A program made the position numbers and the translations under genes. From Takashimella koratensis (Eukaryota > Basidiomycota > Tremellomycetes > Trichosporonales > Tetragoniomycetaceae): a stretch of 64,000 bases of DNA. The first letter of the stretch is position 1, and every line of letters starts with the position of its first letter. Below the pieces are notes generated by a model. It was not told where the DNA came from. It saw only the letters and a list, made by a program, of their open reading frames with translations, and searched no databases. Shown here piece by piece: positions 22,206 to 33,349 of this stretch. The stretch covers positions 1,178,001 through 1,242,000 of the forward strand of contig BCKT01000005.1 of NCBI GenBank assembly GCA_003116875.1. Direction: 5' to 3'.

Positions 22206-23522
22206 TCACACCGTTGTCGTAACTGTAATCGGAGTGTATGTGGGAGCAGGCTGAGACTGAGGAGGGGGATAGTAGTAAGACGAAGGAGAATAGGTAACAC
22301 TTTTCTCTGATGCTAATGTCCCAACTGCCAGTCCAGTAGCTGCCCCTCCCAACATCATCGCCGGCGCCAATGGGGGACATAAGGCAGACAAGGCAACTCC
22401 ACCGAGCATCCCCAATGACATCCCTGTGACAGGAGCCGAAGGGTCCCTGGTGGTGACTGTCATTGGTGGTCCTGTTGGTATCGGCGTCCCGGGTGGCAGT
22501 AAAGGGTACATCGAAGTCGGTGCAGGCGGTATACCGTGAGGGTATTGCCAAGGAACCGTCGAGGCCACCGTGCCACTATTTGGATAATAGTACGTATACG
22601 TCGTCGACTGTGGGGCTGTACTTGTTGGGGCTGCTACCGTCGTTTGGGGCGCCACGGTGTCTGTCGCTGCTACGGTCGGCGGGGACGTCGTCGCTTGGGG
22701 TTGTATCGTCGGGGCTGTGTTTGTCGTTGCATCGACAGTCGGTGCGTATTGTGTATCATTCGTCATCGTTGGCGCCGTATCTGCCACCGTTGTCACTCCG
22801 TCTTTGTAGAATCCAGGTCCCTTCAGGTAATGCTTCAAAAGCCTTTCGCCTTGCTTTTGCTCCTCCTCGGTCCAATCGGACATGGTTGAGTGCATTTGGT
22901 TGATTGTTTTCCCGGTTGGACTGAGCCATTTCTGCCACTCCTTCAGCGCTTTACGTCCATTCTTGCCGAAAAGTTCGGAAGTGACGGGGGCAATCGAAGA
23001 CATGCCGTGAGAAGGGTCCGCAGTTGTTTGTGCAGCCTCTTCTGCTGCTTTGCGTGCCGCGCGTCGCTTCCTTCTTGCCGCCTCTTCCTCCTCCGTCCGC
23101 GTTCCGCCATCAGAGCTCGGCTGTCGAGAGCTGTCCGATCGGGGTCTCGAGGATTCTCGCTTGGAAGACTCTTTCGATCGGTCACTTTTGGTCGTTTCGT
23201 CGCCCGATGAATCGGGCTCGGAAGATCTCTGCTCTCTCTCGAGCTGCTTACGCCGCTTCGCTCTTGCCTTCTCTCTTGCCTTCGCTTTAGCTGCATCCGC
23301 CTCTGTCTGCTCGGTAGATCTGCCCTTCTCGTCGTACGGCGCTTTTTTCCGTCCTTCCTTGCCTCTGCCCTCTTCCCTGCTCGATTTGCGCTCCTTCTTT
23401 GACCCCGAATCAGAGTCTGAGTCTGGCGCAGAGCTCTTGCTGGAGCTTCGTGAACGCTTCGAAGAGTCGGTCGATGGAGTTGTGGAAGCGTCGCTGTCGC
23501 TACTCTCTGGATCAGAAGGCAT
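22206..23522 (-). CDS. Charged low-complexity protein with glycine-rich hydrophobic C-terminal segment
   Basis: A single open frame of 438 residues runs from MPSDPESSDSDAS. The first ~170 residues are Ser/Asp/Arg/Lys-rich with a helix-prone basic block (AKAKAREKARAKRRKQ). A short, more ordered central block (about 180-240) includes FGKNGRKALKEWQKWLSPTG. Then comes a Thr/Pro/Ala-rich spacer. Near the C-terminus is a ~40-residue segment rich in Gly and Ala (LGMLGGVALSALCPP then MMLGGAATGLAVGTLA), which resembles a glycine-zipper membrane or assembly motif. The tail is Tyr/Pro-rich. The arrangement (charged start, KAxA block, Thr/Ala spacer) parallels the adjacent 602-residue protein, on the same strand 310 bp away. 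I recognise no family and no function is claimed. Confidence 0.7.
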   Translation of the reverse strand: MPSDPESSDSDASTTPSTDSSKRSRSSSKSSAPDSDSDSGSKKERKSSREEGRGKEGRKKAPYDEKGRSTEQTEADAAKAKAREKARAKRRKQLEREQRSSEPDSSGDETTKSDRSKESSKRESSRPRSDSSRQPSSDGGTRTEEEEAARRKRRAARKAAEEAAQTTADPSHGMSSIAPVTSELFGKNGRKALKEWQKWLSPTGKTINQMHSTMSDWTEEEQKQGERLLKHYLKGPGFYKDGVTTVADTAPTMTNDTQYAPTVDATTNTAPTIQPQATTSPPTVAATDTVAPQTTVAAPTSTAPQSTTYTYYYPNSGTVASTVPWQYPHGIPPAPTSMYPLLPPGTPIPTGPPMTVTTRDPSAPVTGMSLGMLGGVALSALCPPLAPAMMLGGAATGLAVGTLASEKSVTYSPSSYYYPPPQSQPAPTYTPITVTTTV

Positions 23523-24294
23523 GGTGTGACGGAAAGCGAAGGGGTCGGTGCTCGATCAGGCGAGGCGTGGGAGGGTGGTGGCGGTGACCAGCGAGAGGGC
23601 TGCCGATCGTGCAGGAGTTTGGGTGAGGTGAAGCCGGTGGTGAGAGAGTGGAGGAGTGGAGGAGTGGGGGCGAGATAGAGTGGTGGAAGGGTCGTGGGTC
23701 GAGGAGATGTGTCGATTGCGCTCTGTCGTGAGGTGGAATGGGGTGAGGGAGATGTAAAGGTGTGGTGTACAGTGGTGTTTAGTGGGTGAAGATGAACCTC
23801 GGCAGGAAGAGAGTGGGAGTGGAGGGTAAGAATGCGAAGTGATCGTGTCGGAAGTGTTGATGAGGATAGGGGAGGTAGAAGGGTCGATGGATGATGATTG
23901 AGTGTAAACCTCTCAGCTCGTTGTGGGAGGGTAGAAAGAGCCAGAGTCTGGCGGGGACAGAGTGAGCAGGAGGGAATCCTTTCTGCAGCGGGGGGGAGCT
24001 GTGTTTGGGGAAGACAAAGGATGGCACCAGTGTAGACGGTCGTGGAGGCCTAGGCTGGGGGTGGGTGGGTGAGGGTTGGGTAGGGGTCAGATGCCCCCTC
24101 CCTCCCCACTCTTGCTCGGCGTCAGCTGCGCTCTCGAGCTCGGTGTTTAGCAAGCCATCACGGACTCAGCGGCGACACCCTCTACATGCATGAAAGATGA
24201 AGCAGAGTGTCAAGTTAAGCAAGAGTAGCAAGGCAGCGTTGCGCTTTTAGTATATTGTGAATGAGTTGCAAATGAGATCTTGGAGTCTGAGTGG
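23523..24294. other. Intergenic and leader region containing a G-quadruplex-like tract
   Basis: No gene is supported. The + strand is G-rich and purine-rich throughout. At about 24057-24086 it carries six closely spaced runs of three to five G with one- to three-base loops, a strong G-quadruplex pattern. On the minus strand, which is the coding strand of the flanking genes, this is a C-rich leader. Confidence 0.5.
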
Positions 24295-24876
24295 TCACTT
24301 GGAAGTAGGTACGAACACGGGTAATTTGGGCTTCTCAGAAGGTGAAGAGGAAAAGAAAGAGGAGAGACTTTTTGCGTACACCTTGGTGAGTTCTACTATC
24401 TGTTTCCCATCGCCGTTTGCGTACTTGATGCTTTGAAGCGTTGCGAAGAAAATACTTTGGGCCAATTGGATCCTGTCGAAGTTATCAGGATTTTTACATC
24501 CTTCTAGAACACTACCCAGTGCACTGCCAAGGGAGTTGAACAAGCTTCTCGCTGCCAAGATGGAAAAGGCACCTTTAGAGATGGTGTTGTACCATGCTTG
24601 CAATGTCGATATCGAAGAGGAAGTAGCTAGGTCTGTTGTTTGAAAGACGACGTCGAGAGTCAAGGTATCATGATCGTTGCTGACCTCAATTTTCGACGGA
24701 AGCGCATCCGCGTCACTGGATAGTAGCTGGGACAATATACGATCAGCTGCCTCTGATGGGAGCCGCTGACGCAACTCTCCTACTTTCAGAACCAGCTCTT
24801 GTAAGAGTCTATCGGTATCTACGCTAAGCTCGATGAGGGCCTCTGAGTCATTGATTGTGGAGAGGTCGGTTTCCAT
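24295..24876 (-). CDS. Hypothetical helical protein, 193 residues
   Basis: An uninterrupted frame starts METDLSTINDSEALIEL and ends VFVPTSK. It looks like a folded, mostly helical cytosolic protein: amphipathic segments such as TDRLLQELVLKVGELRQRL, a central stretch with alternating hydrophobics (TLTLDVVFQTTDL), and helices around FNSLGSALGSVLEG and AQSIFFATLQSIKYA. No signal peptide, strong membrane segment or catalytic motif is visible. Codon use and residue mix are unlike the low-complexity shadow frames, which supports a real gene. I do not recognise a family. Confidence 0.65.
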   Translation of the reverse strand: METDLSTINDSEALIELSVDTDRLLQELVLKVGELRQRLPSEAADRILSQLLSSDADALPSKIEVSNDHDTLTLDVVFQTTDLATSSSISTLQAWYNTISKGAFSILAARSLFNSLGSALGSVLEGCKNPDNFDRIQLAQSIFFATLQSIKYANGDGKQIVELTKVYAKSLSSFFSSSPSEKPKLPVFVPTSK

Positions 24877-25543
24877 CTGTGTGTGATAGTATGAACGGTG
24901 TCGAGTTGTAAGTGAGATAAGTCGTGTGAGAAAGGTTTTGAGCGGAAAGGTATTGGGAGCGCTGAACTGAGGAAGAGGTGAACGAACGGTCGATGGTAAC
25001 GATTTTCATGCGCAATACTCGTGTAAAGTGGGAAGACCCGATTCCCTGCCTACCCCAGCTGTTGCCGCCGCTCGAGCTCCTTCCAGCTCACCCGCCTCGC
25101 CCGCCTCTCCCGCATTGTCCGTACTCCGCTCGAGGTAGCCTTGCTTTGTAGTCGGCTTGTGCTGGGTGTAGTGGGCGACGAGGACAGAGAGAGAGGAGAG
25201 AGGCCGGTGGGTTTGAACCAGAAGGGCAAAGGAGGCCTATCAACGTATCAAAAACAGTACACGTCATTATCCCCATTGTTTACGCCGAGCGCGTCCGTCC
25301 CCGATCCCATTGCACCCACGAGACCCACGGACCCTTAGTGGCGGCGGATCCACACACACACACACACACGGGCACAAATCTTTTTGGTCCTAGGTCGACG
25401 TCGACGACCACCTCTTATTCCGATTCTACCCATCCATCCTATATCTACCCACCCCCACCACCCCCACTCTTCCCCTCGACTCACCACCCACCCATCGTCA
25501 TTCTCTACCCACCCTCTCTCCACACTCCTTCGCATCTCCCATC
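24877..25543. other. Divergent intergenic region between the 193-residue gene and SCS7
   Basis: The two flanking genes diverge from here. It includes a (CA)n tract near 25351-25370 and a C/T-rich leader leading to the SCS7 start. No further gene is seen. Confidence 0.5.
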
Positions 25544-26992
25544 ATGAGTCGAATCTATGCCGTCGCAGACGTTGCCAAGCGTGCGTTCCCTCCCCGATCC
25601 CTCCCTTTCAATCCATCCCTCGTTCCCACGACCCCACCCATGGCCAGATACTGACACCCCATCACGTTCACTCCTCCTTCCCCTCACGCCCTCATACACT
25701 CCAGATGCATCGCGCAAGTCCTGCTGGGTGTCTTACAAGGGCAAGGTCTACGACGTCACGTCCTTTCTCATCGACCACCCAGGCGGCGACGATCTCATCC
25801 TCGCGTATGCCGGGAAAGATATGGGCGCAATCATGAAAGACCCAGCTGAGCACGTCCACTCCAACTCGGCCTACGAGGTCCTCGAACAGCTTCGCATCGG
25901 TGAACTCGGTGGCGACGAGAAGATCGTCTCAGAGGGTGAGTTTTGCTTTCCTTGACGCAACAAAAAAAAAAAAAAACAGTGACAATCATATCCCGCCTTT
26001 TACGGTGAATCGTGCGCTGATGATCAACTTCTACAGATTGGGTCGCGACCGATGACTTCCACCCAGACGAGACCGACACGATCGCCGATTTCAACCGCAA
26101 CAAGTTCCTCGATCTCAGCAAGCCGCTTCTGAGGCAGGTCTGGGACGCACCCTGGAGCAAAGAGTACTACCTCTCCCAGGTGCACAACCCTCGCCATCTG
26201 AAGGAGAGCGCCCGGTTGTTCAAGTGGGACATTCTCGAGGTGAGCATACCTTCCTTCTCCTTTCGCCTACCACTACTGACACAACCTAGGCGCAAACCCG
26301 TACCAAGTGGTACGTCGTTCCTCTCATCTGGGGACCGATCACTACTTTCCTCTTCTGCCTCTCGGTCCTGCAGTTCACCGACAACTCGATCACCGCCTCC
26401 TCGATCCTTCGGATCCCGCTCCGCTCCCTCCCGACTCCCACCACCGCCGCCTTCCTCAAGGTCATCCCTTGCTTCCTCCTCGGTAACCTGATCTGGACCT
26501 TCCTCGAATACCTCCTCCACCGATTCCTTTTCCACATCGACTACTACCTCCCGGACGCCAATTGGGCCCTCATGCTCCACTTCCTCCTTCACGGGATTCA
26601 CCACTACCTGCCCATGGACAGACTCCGACTCGTCATGCCACCGCTACTCTTCCTCACCCTCGAGACACCTTTCACCAATCTCGCCCACCTCCTTTTCCCC
26701 AAGGCGATCGCGAACGGTATCATCGCAGGCAGCTTCACATTTTACATCCTCTACGACTGCATGCACTACGCCCTCCACCACACTCGTTTGCCCCAGTACC
26801 TGGCCGACATGAAGCGATACCACCTCGCCCATCACTACAAAAGTGAGTCCTGAGTTTGCTGCCCGGTCTATCTCTTGCTCCTCACTTGCCATTCGCTGAC
26901 TCGCATGGTTAGACTTTGAGCTCGGCTTTGGTGTCACGTCCAAACTGTGGGACGTCCTATTCAACACTGTCCTTCCAGTCTCGGAGAAGTGA
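25544..26992 (+). CDS. SCS7: Fatty acid 2-hydroxylase (sphingolipid alpha-hydroxylase)
   Basis: Five exons (25544-25580, 25705-25935, 26037-26239, 26290-26842, 26913-26992) join in frame to 367 residues. An N-terminal cytochrome b5 domain (about 8-85) carries HPGG at 37-40 and a second heme His in EHVHS. The C-terminal integral-membrane hydroxylase domain shows the di-iron histidine boxes HRFLFH, HGIHHYLPMD, YALHHTRLP and KRYHLAHHYK, set among hydrophobic segments. The enzyme adds the 2-hydroxyl to the very-long-chain acyl group of ceramides in the ER, with electrons arriving through its fused b5 domain. Length and domain order match yeast Scs7 and human FA2H. The second intron contains a run of about 14 A. 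All key residues are present. Confidence 0.95.
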
Positions 26993-28347
26993 TGTGTCTA
27001 TCGGCCGGATCTAGTCTTCCTCTACCTTTCCGCGTTCTTCTGATTCCTTCCTTCCGTCTCCATACATCGTTTACCCCCCGCTTGTTCTCCACTCTCTTGG
27101 CACGCTTCTTTACATCATTTACGTCTTTAATACATCACCACTTCACTACACTAGCTGGCCTCCGCCACGGCGATCGAATCGCCTACTGTCTCTGTTACCC
27201 ACACTCACTCCACGCACCTTCTGCCACTCGTTTGCACTAGACATTGCATGTATAAAAGTCGCACTTGCATTCGTACTCTAATCCAAGCTCGTTCTGCCCT
27301 GGCACTGGATAGTGCAACCTTGAGTCAGACAGGATTCCTGGCTGGCTACCAGAAGCAGGCAAGTTGCGATGTGCGGAATGAGCCACAGGGCTGTGGCATA
27401 CTTGACAAGCAATCATTTGTAGGGATTACAAATCGGATTAGGTTTCCAACACCAGGGGTTTGTAATGCCTGACCCGGCTCAACTGTGACCCGTTTCCCTC
27501 GCCTGCTCTTCTCACCATCCATTCACCTTTCTCTACCGCCCACCACCTCCTGACCATCCCCTACTCACTATCCACTCAACCCTCGCGCCACGAGATTCCG
27601 CCTCAACGCGCCCAACAGCATCCTCGTCCTCTATACTCGAGCCATCAACGTTCTCCTCGACCTCTCATCGCTCACCGCCGACGGTCGTGACCAGCCAAAC
27701 GAAAACACCCCTTTTTTCCGCCTTCGGCCCCGAGTAGTAGTTTCGGCTTCTCCGCCCACTGCGCGACCGACATCCTTCTCACTATCGCCATCCTCCTTCA
27801 TCCCACCCTTCTCACCTTTCTCATCGCCAGCTACACAGCACCGCACAGGCGTATCTCATCGTTTACAGACAGTGGCAACACTCATATCGCCCCTACAATA
27901 TCCAGTGATACTCAGGCGCGATAACACCCCACCCCGGCCATTTCGCAATCCATCTCGACCTCTTATTGTCACTCAAAACTCGCCCACACAACGCTCGTCC
28001 CCGCGTCACACGACGTCGTCTACACACGGCGTCGTCCTTGTCCTCCTCATCCCCCGCCAACACCTCTCATCTCCTAGCAGCACGGGATTGACCCTTCCGC
28101 GGCCGCGGTCCCAACTGCGCCCTTCCTCTTGCACCTTGGCTTCTTCCACTCTGCTTGCGACAACCTTTTCGCCATCCGGCGAAGGGATCTGGTTCCACCT
28201 GGATCAGTCATCGTTCGAACGATACGGACTGTGAGTCTGGGTTCCTCCTCGCCTCTGCTGTATATCTGACTCAGCCGCTTCACCTTTGTAAAGCCCTTCC
28301 GCCTCTACCTTCGCTCCTCTTCATAATCATAGTTCCCGTTGGCAGCC
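26993..28347. other. SCS7 3' region and SWI1 promoter/leader
   Basis: About 1.35 kb without a supported gene. The part from about 27480 is C/T-rich like the leaders of other genes here. A likely 5'-UTR intron of the SWI1-type gene is at 28231-28274 (GTGAGT donor, CTGAC branch, CAG acceptor). Open frames such as 27872-28234 are low-complexity and show no domain. Confidence 0.45.
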
Positions 28348-28899
28348 ATGTCCAACTTCAATCCAAACCCCAACGGCCAGGGGACGTTCGACCCGTCGAC
28401 GGTGTATCAGCAGATGGCGGCGAGCAGCTCGATCAATGGGAACCAGCAGCAGCAGATCCCCCCTTCATGGATAAATCAGTTCCAGCAGATGCAGGCGAAC
28501 GCGATGCCGCAGATGATGGCTGGGATGCAACCACATCCTGGAGTGAACCCGCAGCAACAGCAACAATCGCCAATGATCAACCAGCATAGCCTCGCGCAAG
28601 GTCTGCAGGTTAACGGCCCGCCTATCAGCCTCGCAGACCAGCGCCAATACTCGATCGTGAGTCTACTCTCTCGAGAACAGTGCCACGCTGACATGCAGTT
28701 GCAGGCGATGAAAGCTCAGGGCCCCAACGGTCTTCAGCAGGCGCCGGGACAGCCACAGAACAACGCCGCCGCTCACCTCGCCGCGATGCAGCAGCTCCAG
28801 CTGCAAGCTCAACAAGCGCAACAGCAAGCGCAGCAGCACGTACAACAACAACAAGCTCAACAACAACAACAGCAGCAGCAGGCTCAACAACATCAGCAA

Positions 28900-28932
<33 letters not shown>

Positions 28933-30613
28933 ATGCAACAACAACAGCAACAAGCACCTGCATCGCAGCCCGCTCAGGGCGGTCTTTCTTCGAGCATGAG
29001 CACGCAACAAGTTGTTACTCACCTAACCAACCTCGTTCTCACTCAAGTAAGCATGATCCTGCTGTCACTGCTGATCAACGGTAGAATGTCCAAACCCTCA
29101 CTCCGAACGTCATCAGCACATTTGTCAAGCTGTTTGAATCCGTCAAAAACACCAGCGGGAACGTTCCACCACAAATGTTGGCGGCGTGGCGCAGGCTGTG
29201 AGTCGCGTTTGGGCTTTGGGAATCGAATCAGAACTGACCATCGCGCAGACAAGAAGCAGGTCTCCCGCGCAACGACAACCTTCCGTTGACCAACACGCCT
29301 CTGAACATGAACGTCAACTTGCCTCAAGGCCAACAATCGCAACAACCCAACCTCGCTCAGCAGCAGCAAATGTCGCAGCAGAGCCAGCAACAGGCGATGA
29401 TCAACACGATCGAGCAACAGCGTCGCGATCATCTGTCTCGTAACATGCAGCAGTTGACACCGGCGACCGCCACCCAGGCTCAGCTCTTGGCGAACGCCGG
29501 GATGAACAATCAACAGACCCTCGCGAACGCCCAAGCCCTCAACAACGCTCGGCAACAAGGAAGAACCGTTTCAGGTCAACCGCCTGCGGCCGCTCAGCTT
29601 CAAGCCGCCCAGATCAACGCTGCACAGATGCAGCAGCGACAAGCGAGCGGGTCACAACCTGGACGTGGCATGCCACAGATGCCTCAACAGCAGGTCGCTC
29701 AAACCGTCGTTTCGCAGAACCCGGCAATGCAGCAACAGCAACAGATGCAGCAGCAACAGCCGACCCAGCAACAGATGCCACCGACTCAGCCGCAGATGCA
29801 GCAGCCTCAACAAGGTGGCGGTCCAGTCCAGCCATGGAACGGTCGACCTATCAAGCCGCTTGGCCGTTTACTCCAGATCGAGGAGCTTTGTCGGTTGGCG
29901 CAAAACTCCAGTCCACAGGAACCTAACGCTGGTGTCGACGGTACACAGATCTCGTTGCCTCACCTTTTCAACGCGGTTTTCAGCGGCGGAGGCTACCGAT
30001 TTGTGAGTAGATCCCTTACAGAGTGTGCCCAGCATCGTATCTGACTCGCTTTCAGATCGATGACGGCAGCCGACTGAGTTGGCGCGATGTGGCGAAATCG
30101 ATGGGTTTCAACGGCGACTCGGACTCGGTGGCTCAACAAGTGCGAGCAGTTTACATGAAGCACCTTGCGGTTGTTGAGAAGAACCTGATCGAGGTTATGA
30201 TGAAGAACCGTGCGGATGTCAAGGGTTCCGACCAATCGGGACAGCAGGCTCCACCTCAACCGGTCCCGCAGATGCAGCAACAGCAGTTTGACGCGAGTCA
30301 GGCTGCTCGTCAGCAGCAGCAAGGTACCATGTTCCCCAACGGTATTGGTCCCGGCTCGATCCTTCCGAATACGTCGGTTCCCCCGAACATGCCCCAGGGT
30401 ATCCCCCAGCTTGCTCGACAACCAAGTGGACAACAGCAACCGGGTACCCTTGGTGTTTCGTCCGACTTTGCGGCGGCGGTCGGTGCGAACCCGAACGTTC
30501 CGATGACCGAGGCGCAGCGGATTGCCCTCGACCAGGCGCAGCAGCAGCGTAACGCCGCGGCGGTTCAGGCGTTACAGAACCAGGCGGCTCGGAATCAGTC
30601 AAACATGTTGCAA

Positions 30614-30644
<31 letters not shown>

Positions 30645-33349
30645 CGCCTCAACAACAACAACAGCAGCAGCAGCAACCGATCCAGCAGCAGCCGCCGATC
30701 CAGCAGCAGCAACAGCAGCACCAGCAGCAACAGCAGCCCAACTTGCAGCAGTTGAGTGCCGCACAGCTCCAGCAGCACAAGCAGGGCGCCTCGCAGGCTC
30801 TCTTGCTCATGCAGCAACACGCAGCGCAGAGCCAGCAACAGCAAGGTCAACAACCGAGGGTCACGAACCAACAGCTCGCGCAGATGCAGCAAATGCACCA
30901 GATGCAACAGCAGATCCAACTCCAACTCCAACAACAGCAGCAGGTTCAGCAAGGCCAGGGCCAGCCGATGCAGCAGAACGTCCAGCAGACTCCACAGCTC
31001 CAACAGCAACAGCAGCTCCCTCGTCCGCCACAGCAACAGCAGCAGATGCCGCCTGGTCAACCGCAGAACCAGATGCAACAACAACAGCAACAGCAATTAC
31101 AGCCGCCTCAGGTCGGCGCTCAGCAGCCGACCGATAAAAACCAACAGCGGCCACCAGCGGGCGGCGCTGCCACGAAACTCACCATCGCTGAAACGGCGCA
31201 AGCCATCAAGCGATGGCAAATTGGCTTCGACCAAAAGTTTTGTAAGTTTTAAAAGGAAAATATGCTAACACTCGTGAATACAGCTTCTCGCCAGGCTCAG
31301 GACATATCTTTATCTAGTGATGGAGGACAGGCGTATCGGAAGGCAGCAAGCAAGCTCGTAGGTCTCGCTCAGGTGCTCGCGAACTTCTTGGAGCTGTTCC
31401 ATTTCATGTCGAGTACAGCGGAGCAGCAACATGGCGTTCAAGCTATAATCCAACTGGTACGTCCCTCCCTTAATTTGCCAAAGCCCAAGCTTATCTTATC
31501 TCAGTCGTCCATTGCTCGGTCGATCAATACGGCCTTGTCCCGAAACACGATGAACTTTAGCGTGGCAGAAGTCAACAGTTTCTGGGAGAAACTACAACAC
31601 ATGGCCAATGTCTTCCAAACGATTCTTCAAGAATCCCTCCGAGACCCGAGACAAGGTCTCCGACTTCAGTCCGCGATCGCCGAACTTCATGCCATAGGTA
31701 TCAACCCGGACATCAATCAGTTCCTCAGCATCCCCAAGTCGGCGACCCTTGGTCTACAGCAGCAGGGACAGGTCCAGTCTCAGCAACCGATTCCTCAGCC
31801 TCTCTCTGTTCCACCGTCGGCACCCCCGGCGTCGGGCAGCGGGCAAGTCCCACCTCCCACCGCGATGGACGTGGCCAATGTGCAGGCGATGATCAAGCCT
31901 CAACTCCGACAAGAGGATCTTCTCCCTCCTCCGCCGCCAAAGAAGAAGAGGACACAACAGGCCTCGCCCAAGACGACCGCCGAGGAAGTCAAGGCTCAGA
32001 CGACCGCAGACGCTTCTGCCTCGGGCGGAGCGGCGAATACCCCTCCGAAACGAGGCGGGAAGCGCAAGGCGTCCAACGCTGCGACTCCCAAGGCGACGAA
32101 GAAATCAAAGGCGACCGAGGACGACAAGGGGAAGAGCACGACCTCGCCGATGGTTGCGACACCGGCACAGATGCCCACGTCCACACCCGTCGACATGTCG
32201 GCGCCGACTCCGACCGCAGCCGCGGCGGCATCGGGATCAGCAGCTGCTGCAGCTCACGCCCCGACACCCGTTGTGATCTCTGCACCAACCCCCTTCCAGC
32301 AGCCGTACACCGGCAACGCGCTGGGCATCCACCTCGCTGAGCAAGCGGACCGAGCGACCGAGGAACGTCGCATGTCCAATGCCGCCGCGATCGCCACGTC
32401 CGACAAGAACGAGTATCGAGACTGGTTTGCCGCTCGGAACTATCAGTCTGGCTTGGCGGACATTGCAACCGTCTACAGCAACGCGGTCAATAGTGCATCT
32501 GCCGCGGCTGCCGCCGCAGGGGCAGGTGCGAACAGCGGCAACGACGGTGCGGCCGCGGCGATGGGGATGGCGGACAACGTTGTCTCAGACGACGAACAAT
32601 TTGCCAAAGGGTGGGACGAGTTTGTCAACAAGGAAGAACTGGACAGAGACGATTGGACTCCGCCTCAGCTGGTCAGGTCGGAATCAACACCGTCGGACCA
32701 GGTGCAGGTGACACCGCAGAGCGACGTGATCGTTTCCCCTCAAAGCAAGGTATCCCATGTTGACTCGACACCGACGGCTACGCACCAGGCTCAACCTCCG
32801 GCCCCTATCTCGGCCGGTTCTGCTGCGCCAGCGCAGGTCGTGTCGACACCAACACCGGTGCCGCATCCGATTGCAGCTCGGGCGAGCGTTAGTCCCGTAG
32901 CCGCTCAGACGACTCAACCGCCCCCGGCTCCAATTATTCCTGTCGTAGCTGCTTCGGTCCCGGCACCGCAAGCACCTATCGTTCAACCTCTCCAAGCGCC
33001 GCAGGCTACTCCAATCCCGGCTCCAGCACCCATCATTGCACCAGCACCTGTGGTCGCACCGGTCCCGCAGCTCGACCCGCCCGCACCCATCGCTCCCGTG
33101 GTTCAAGCGCCTCAACCCCTGCCAGTCGCACAAGACACCTCGATGCAGGCTCCCGTCCCCGTTCAGCCGCAGCAGGTGCAGCAGCAGCAGCAGGACGCAC
33201 AGGCTCAGCCACCGTTACCCGATCTCTCCGCGCTGTCGAGTGACGAATTCGATCCCAGCCTCTACGCGGATTTAATGAATGACGATACCTCGCTTGATAT
33301 GTTCCTCAATGGCGATTTCGACATGAGCGAGTTTGCAAACTTGTCTTGA
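28348..33349 (+). CDS. SWI1: ARID-domain, glutamine-rich SWI/SNF subunit (SWI1 type)
   Basis: Six exons (28348-28656, 28699-29046, 29085-29197, 29249-30002, 30056-31241, 31284-33349) join in frame to 1591 residues. The ARID DNA-binding domain is encoded across the intron at 30003-30055. It shows LPHLFNAVFSGGGYRF, then LSWRDVAKSMGF and VRAVYMKHLAVVE with the expected Trp and Tyr. Gln-rich tracts (CAG/CAA) flank it on both sides. A second folded region encoded at about 31284-31740 has KLVGLAQVLANFLELFHFM and VNSFWEKLQHMANVFQ. The C-terminal third is Pro/Ala-rich with a Lys-rich patch. It ends in an acidic segment (LSSDEFDPSLYADLMNDD) that resembles an activation domain. ARID plus Gln-rich architecture fits the SWI1/ARID1 subunit of the nuclear SWI/SNF remodeller. 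Bases 31459-31506 could be a 48-nt in-frame intron. Confidence 0.85.

Noticed and set aside
27872..28234. 120-residue + strand ORF upstream of SWI1
   Set aside because: Low-complexity C/T-rich leader sequence that overlaps the likely 5'-UTR intron donor; no domain.
28663..29022. Minus-strand poly-Leu ORF
   Set aside because: Mirror of the CAG/CAA Gln tracts of SWI1. The same applies to the minus frame at 30599-31096.
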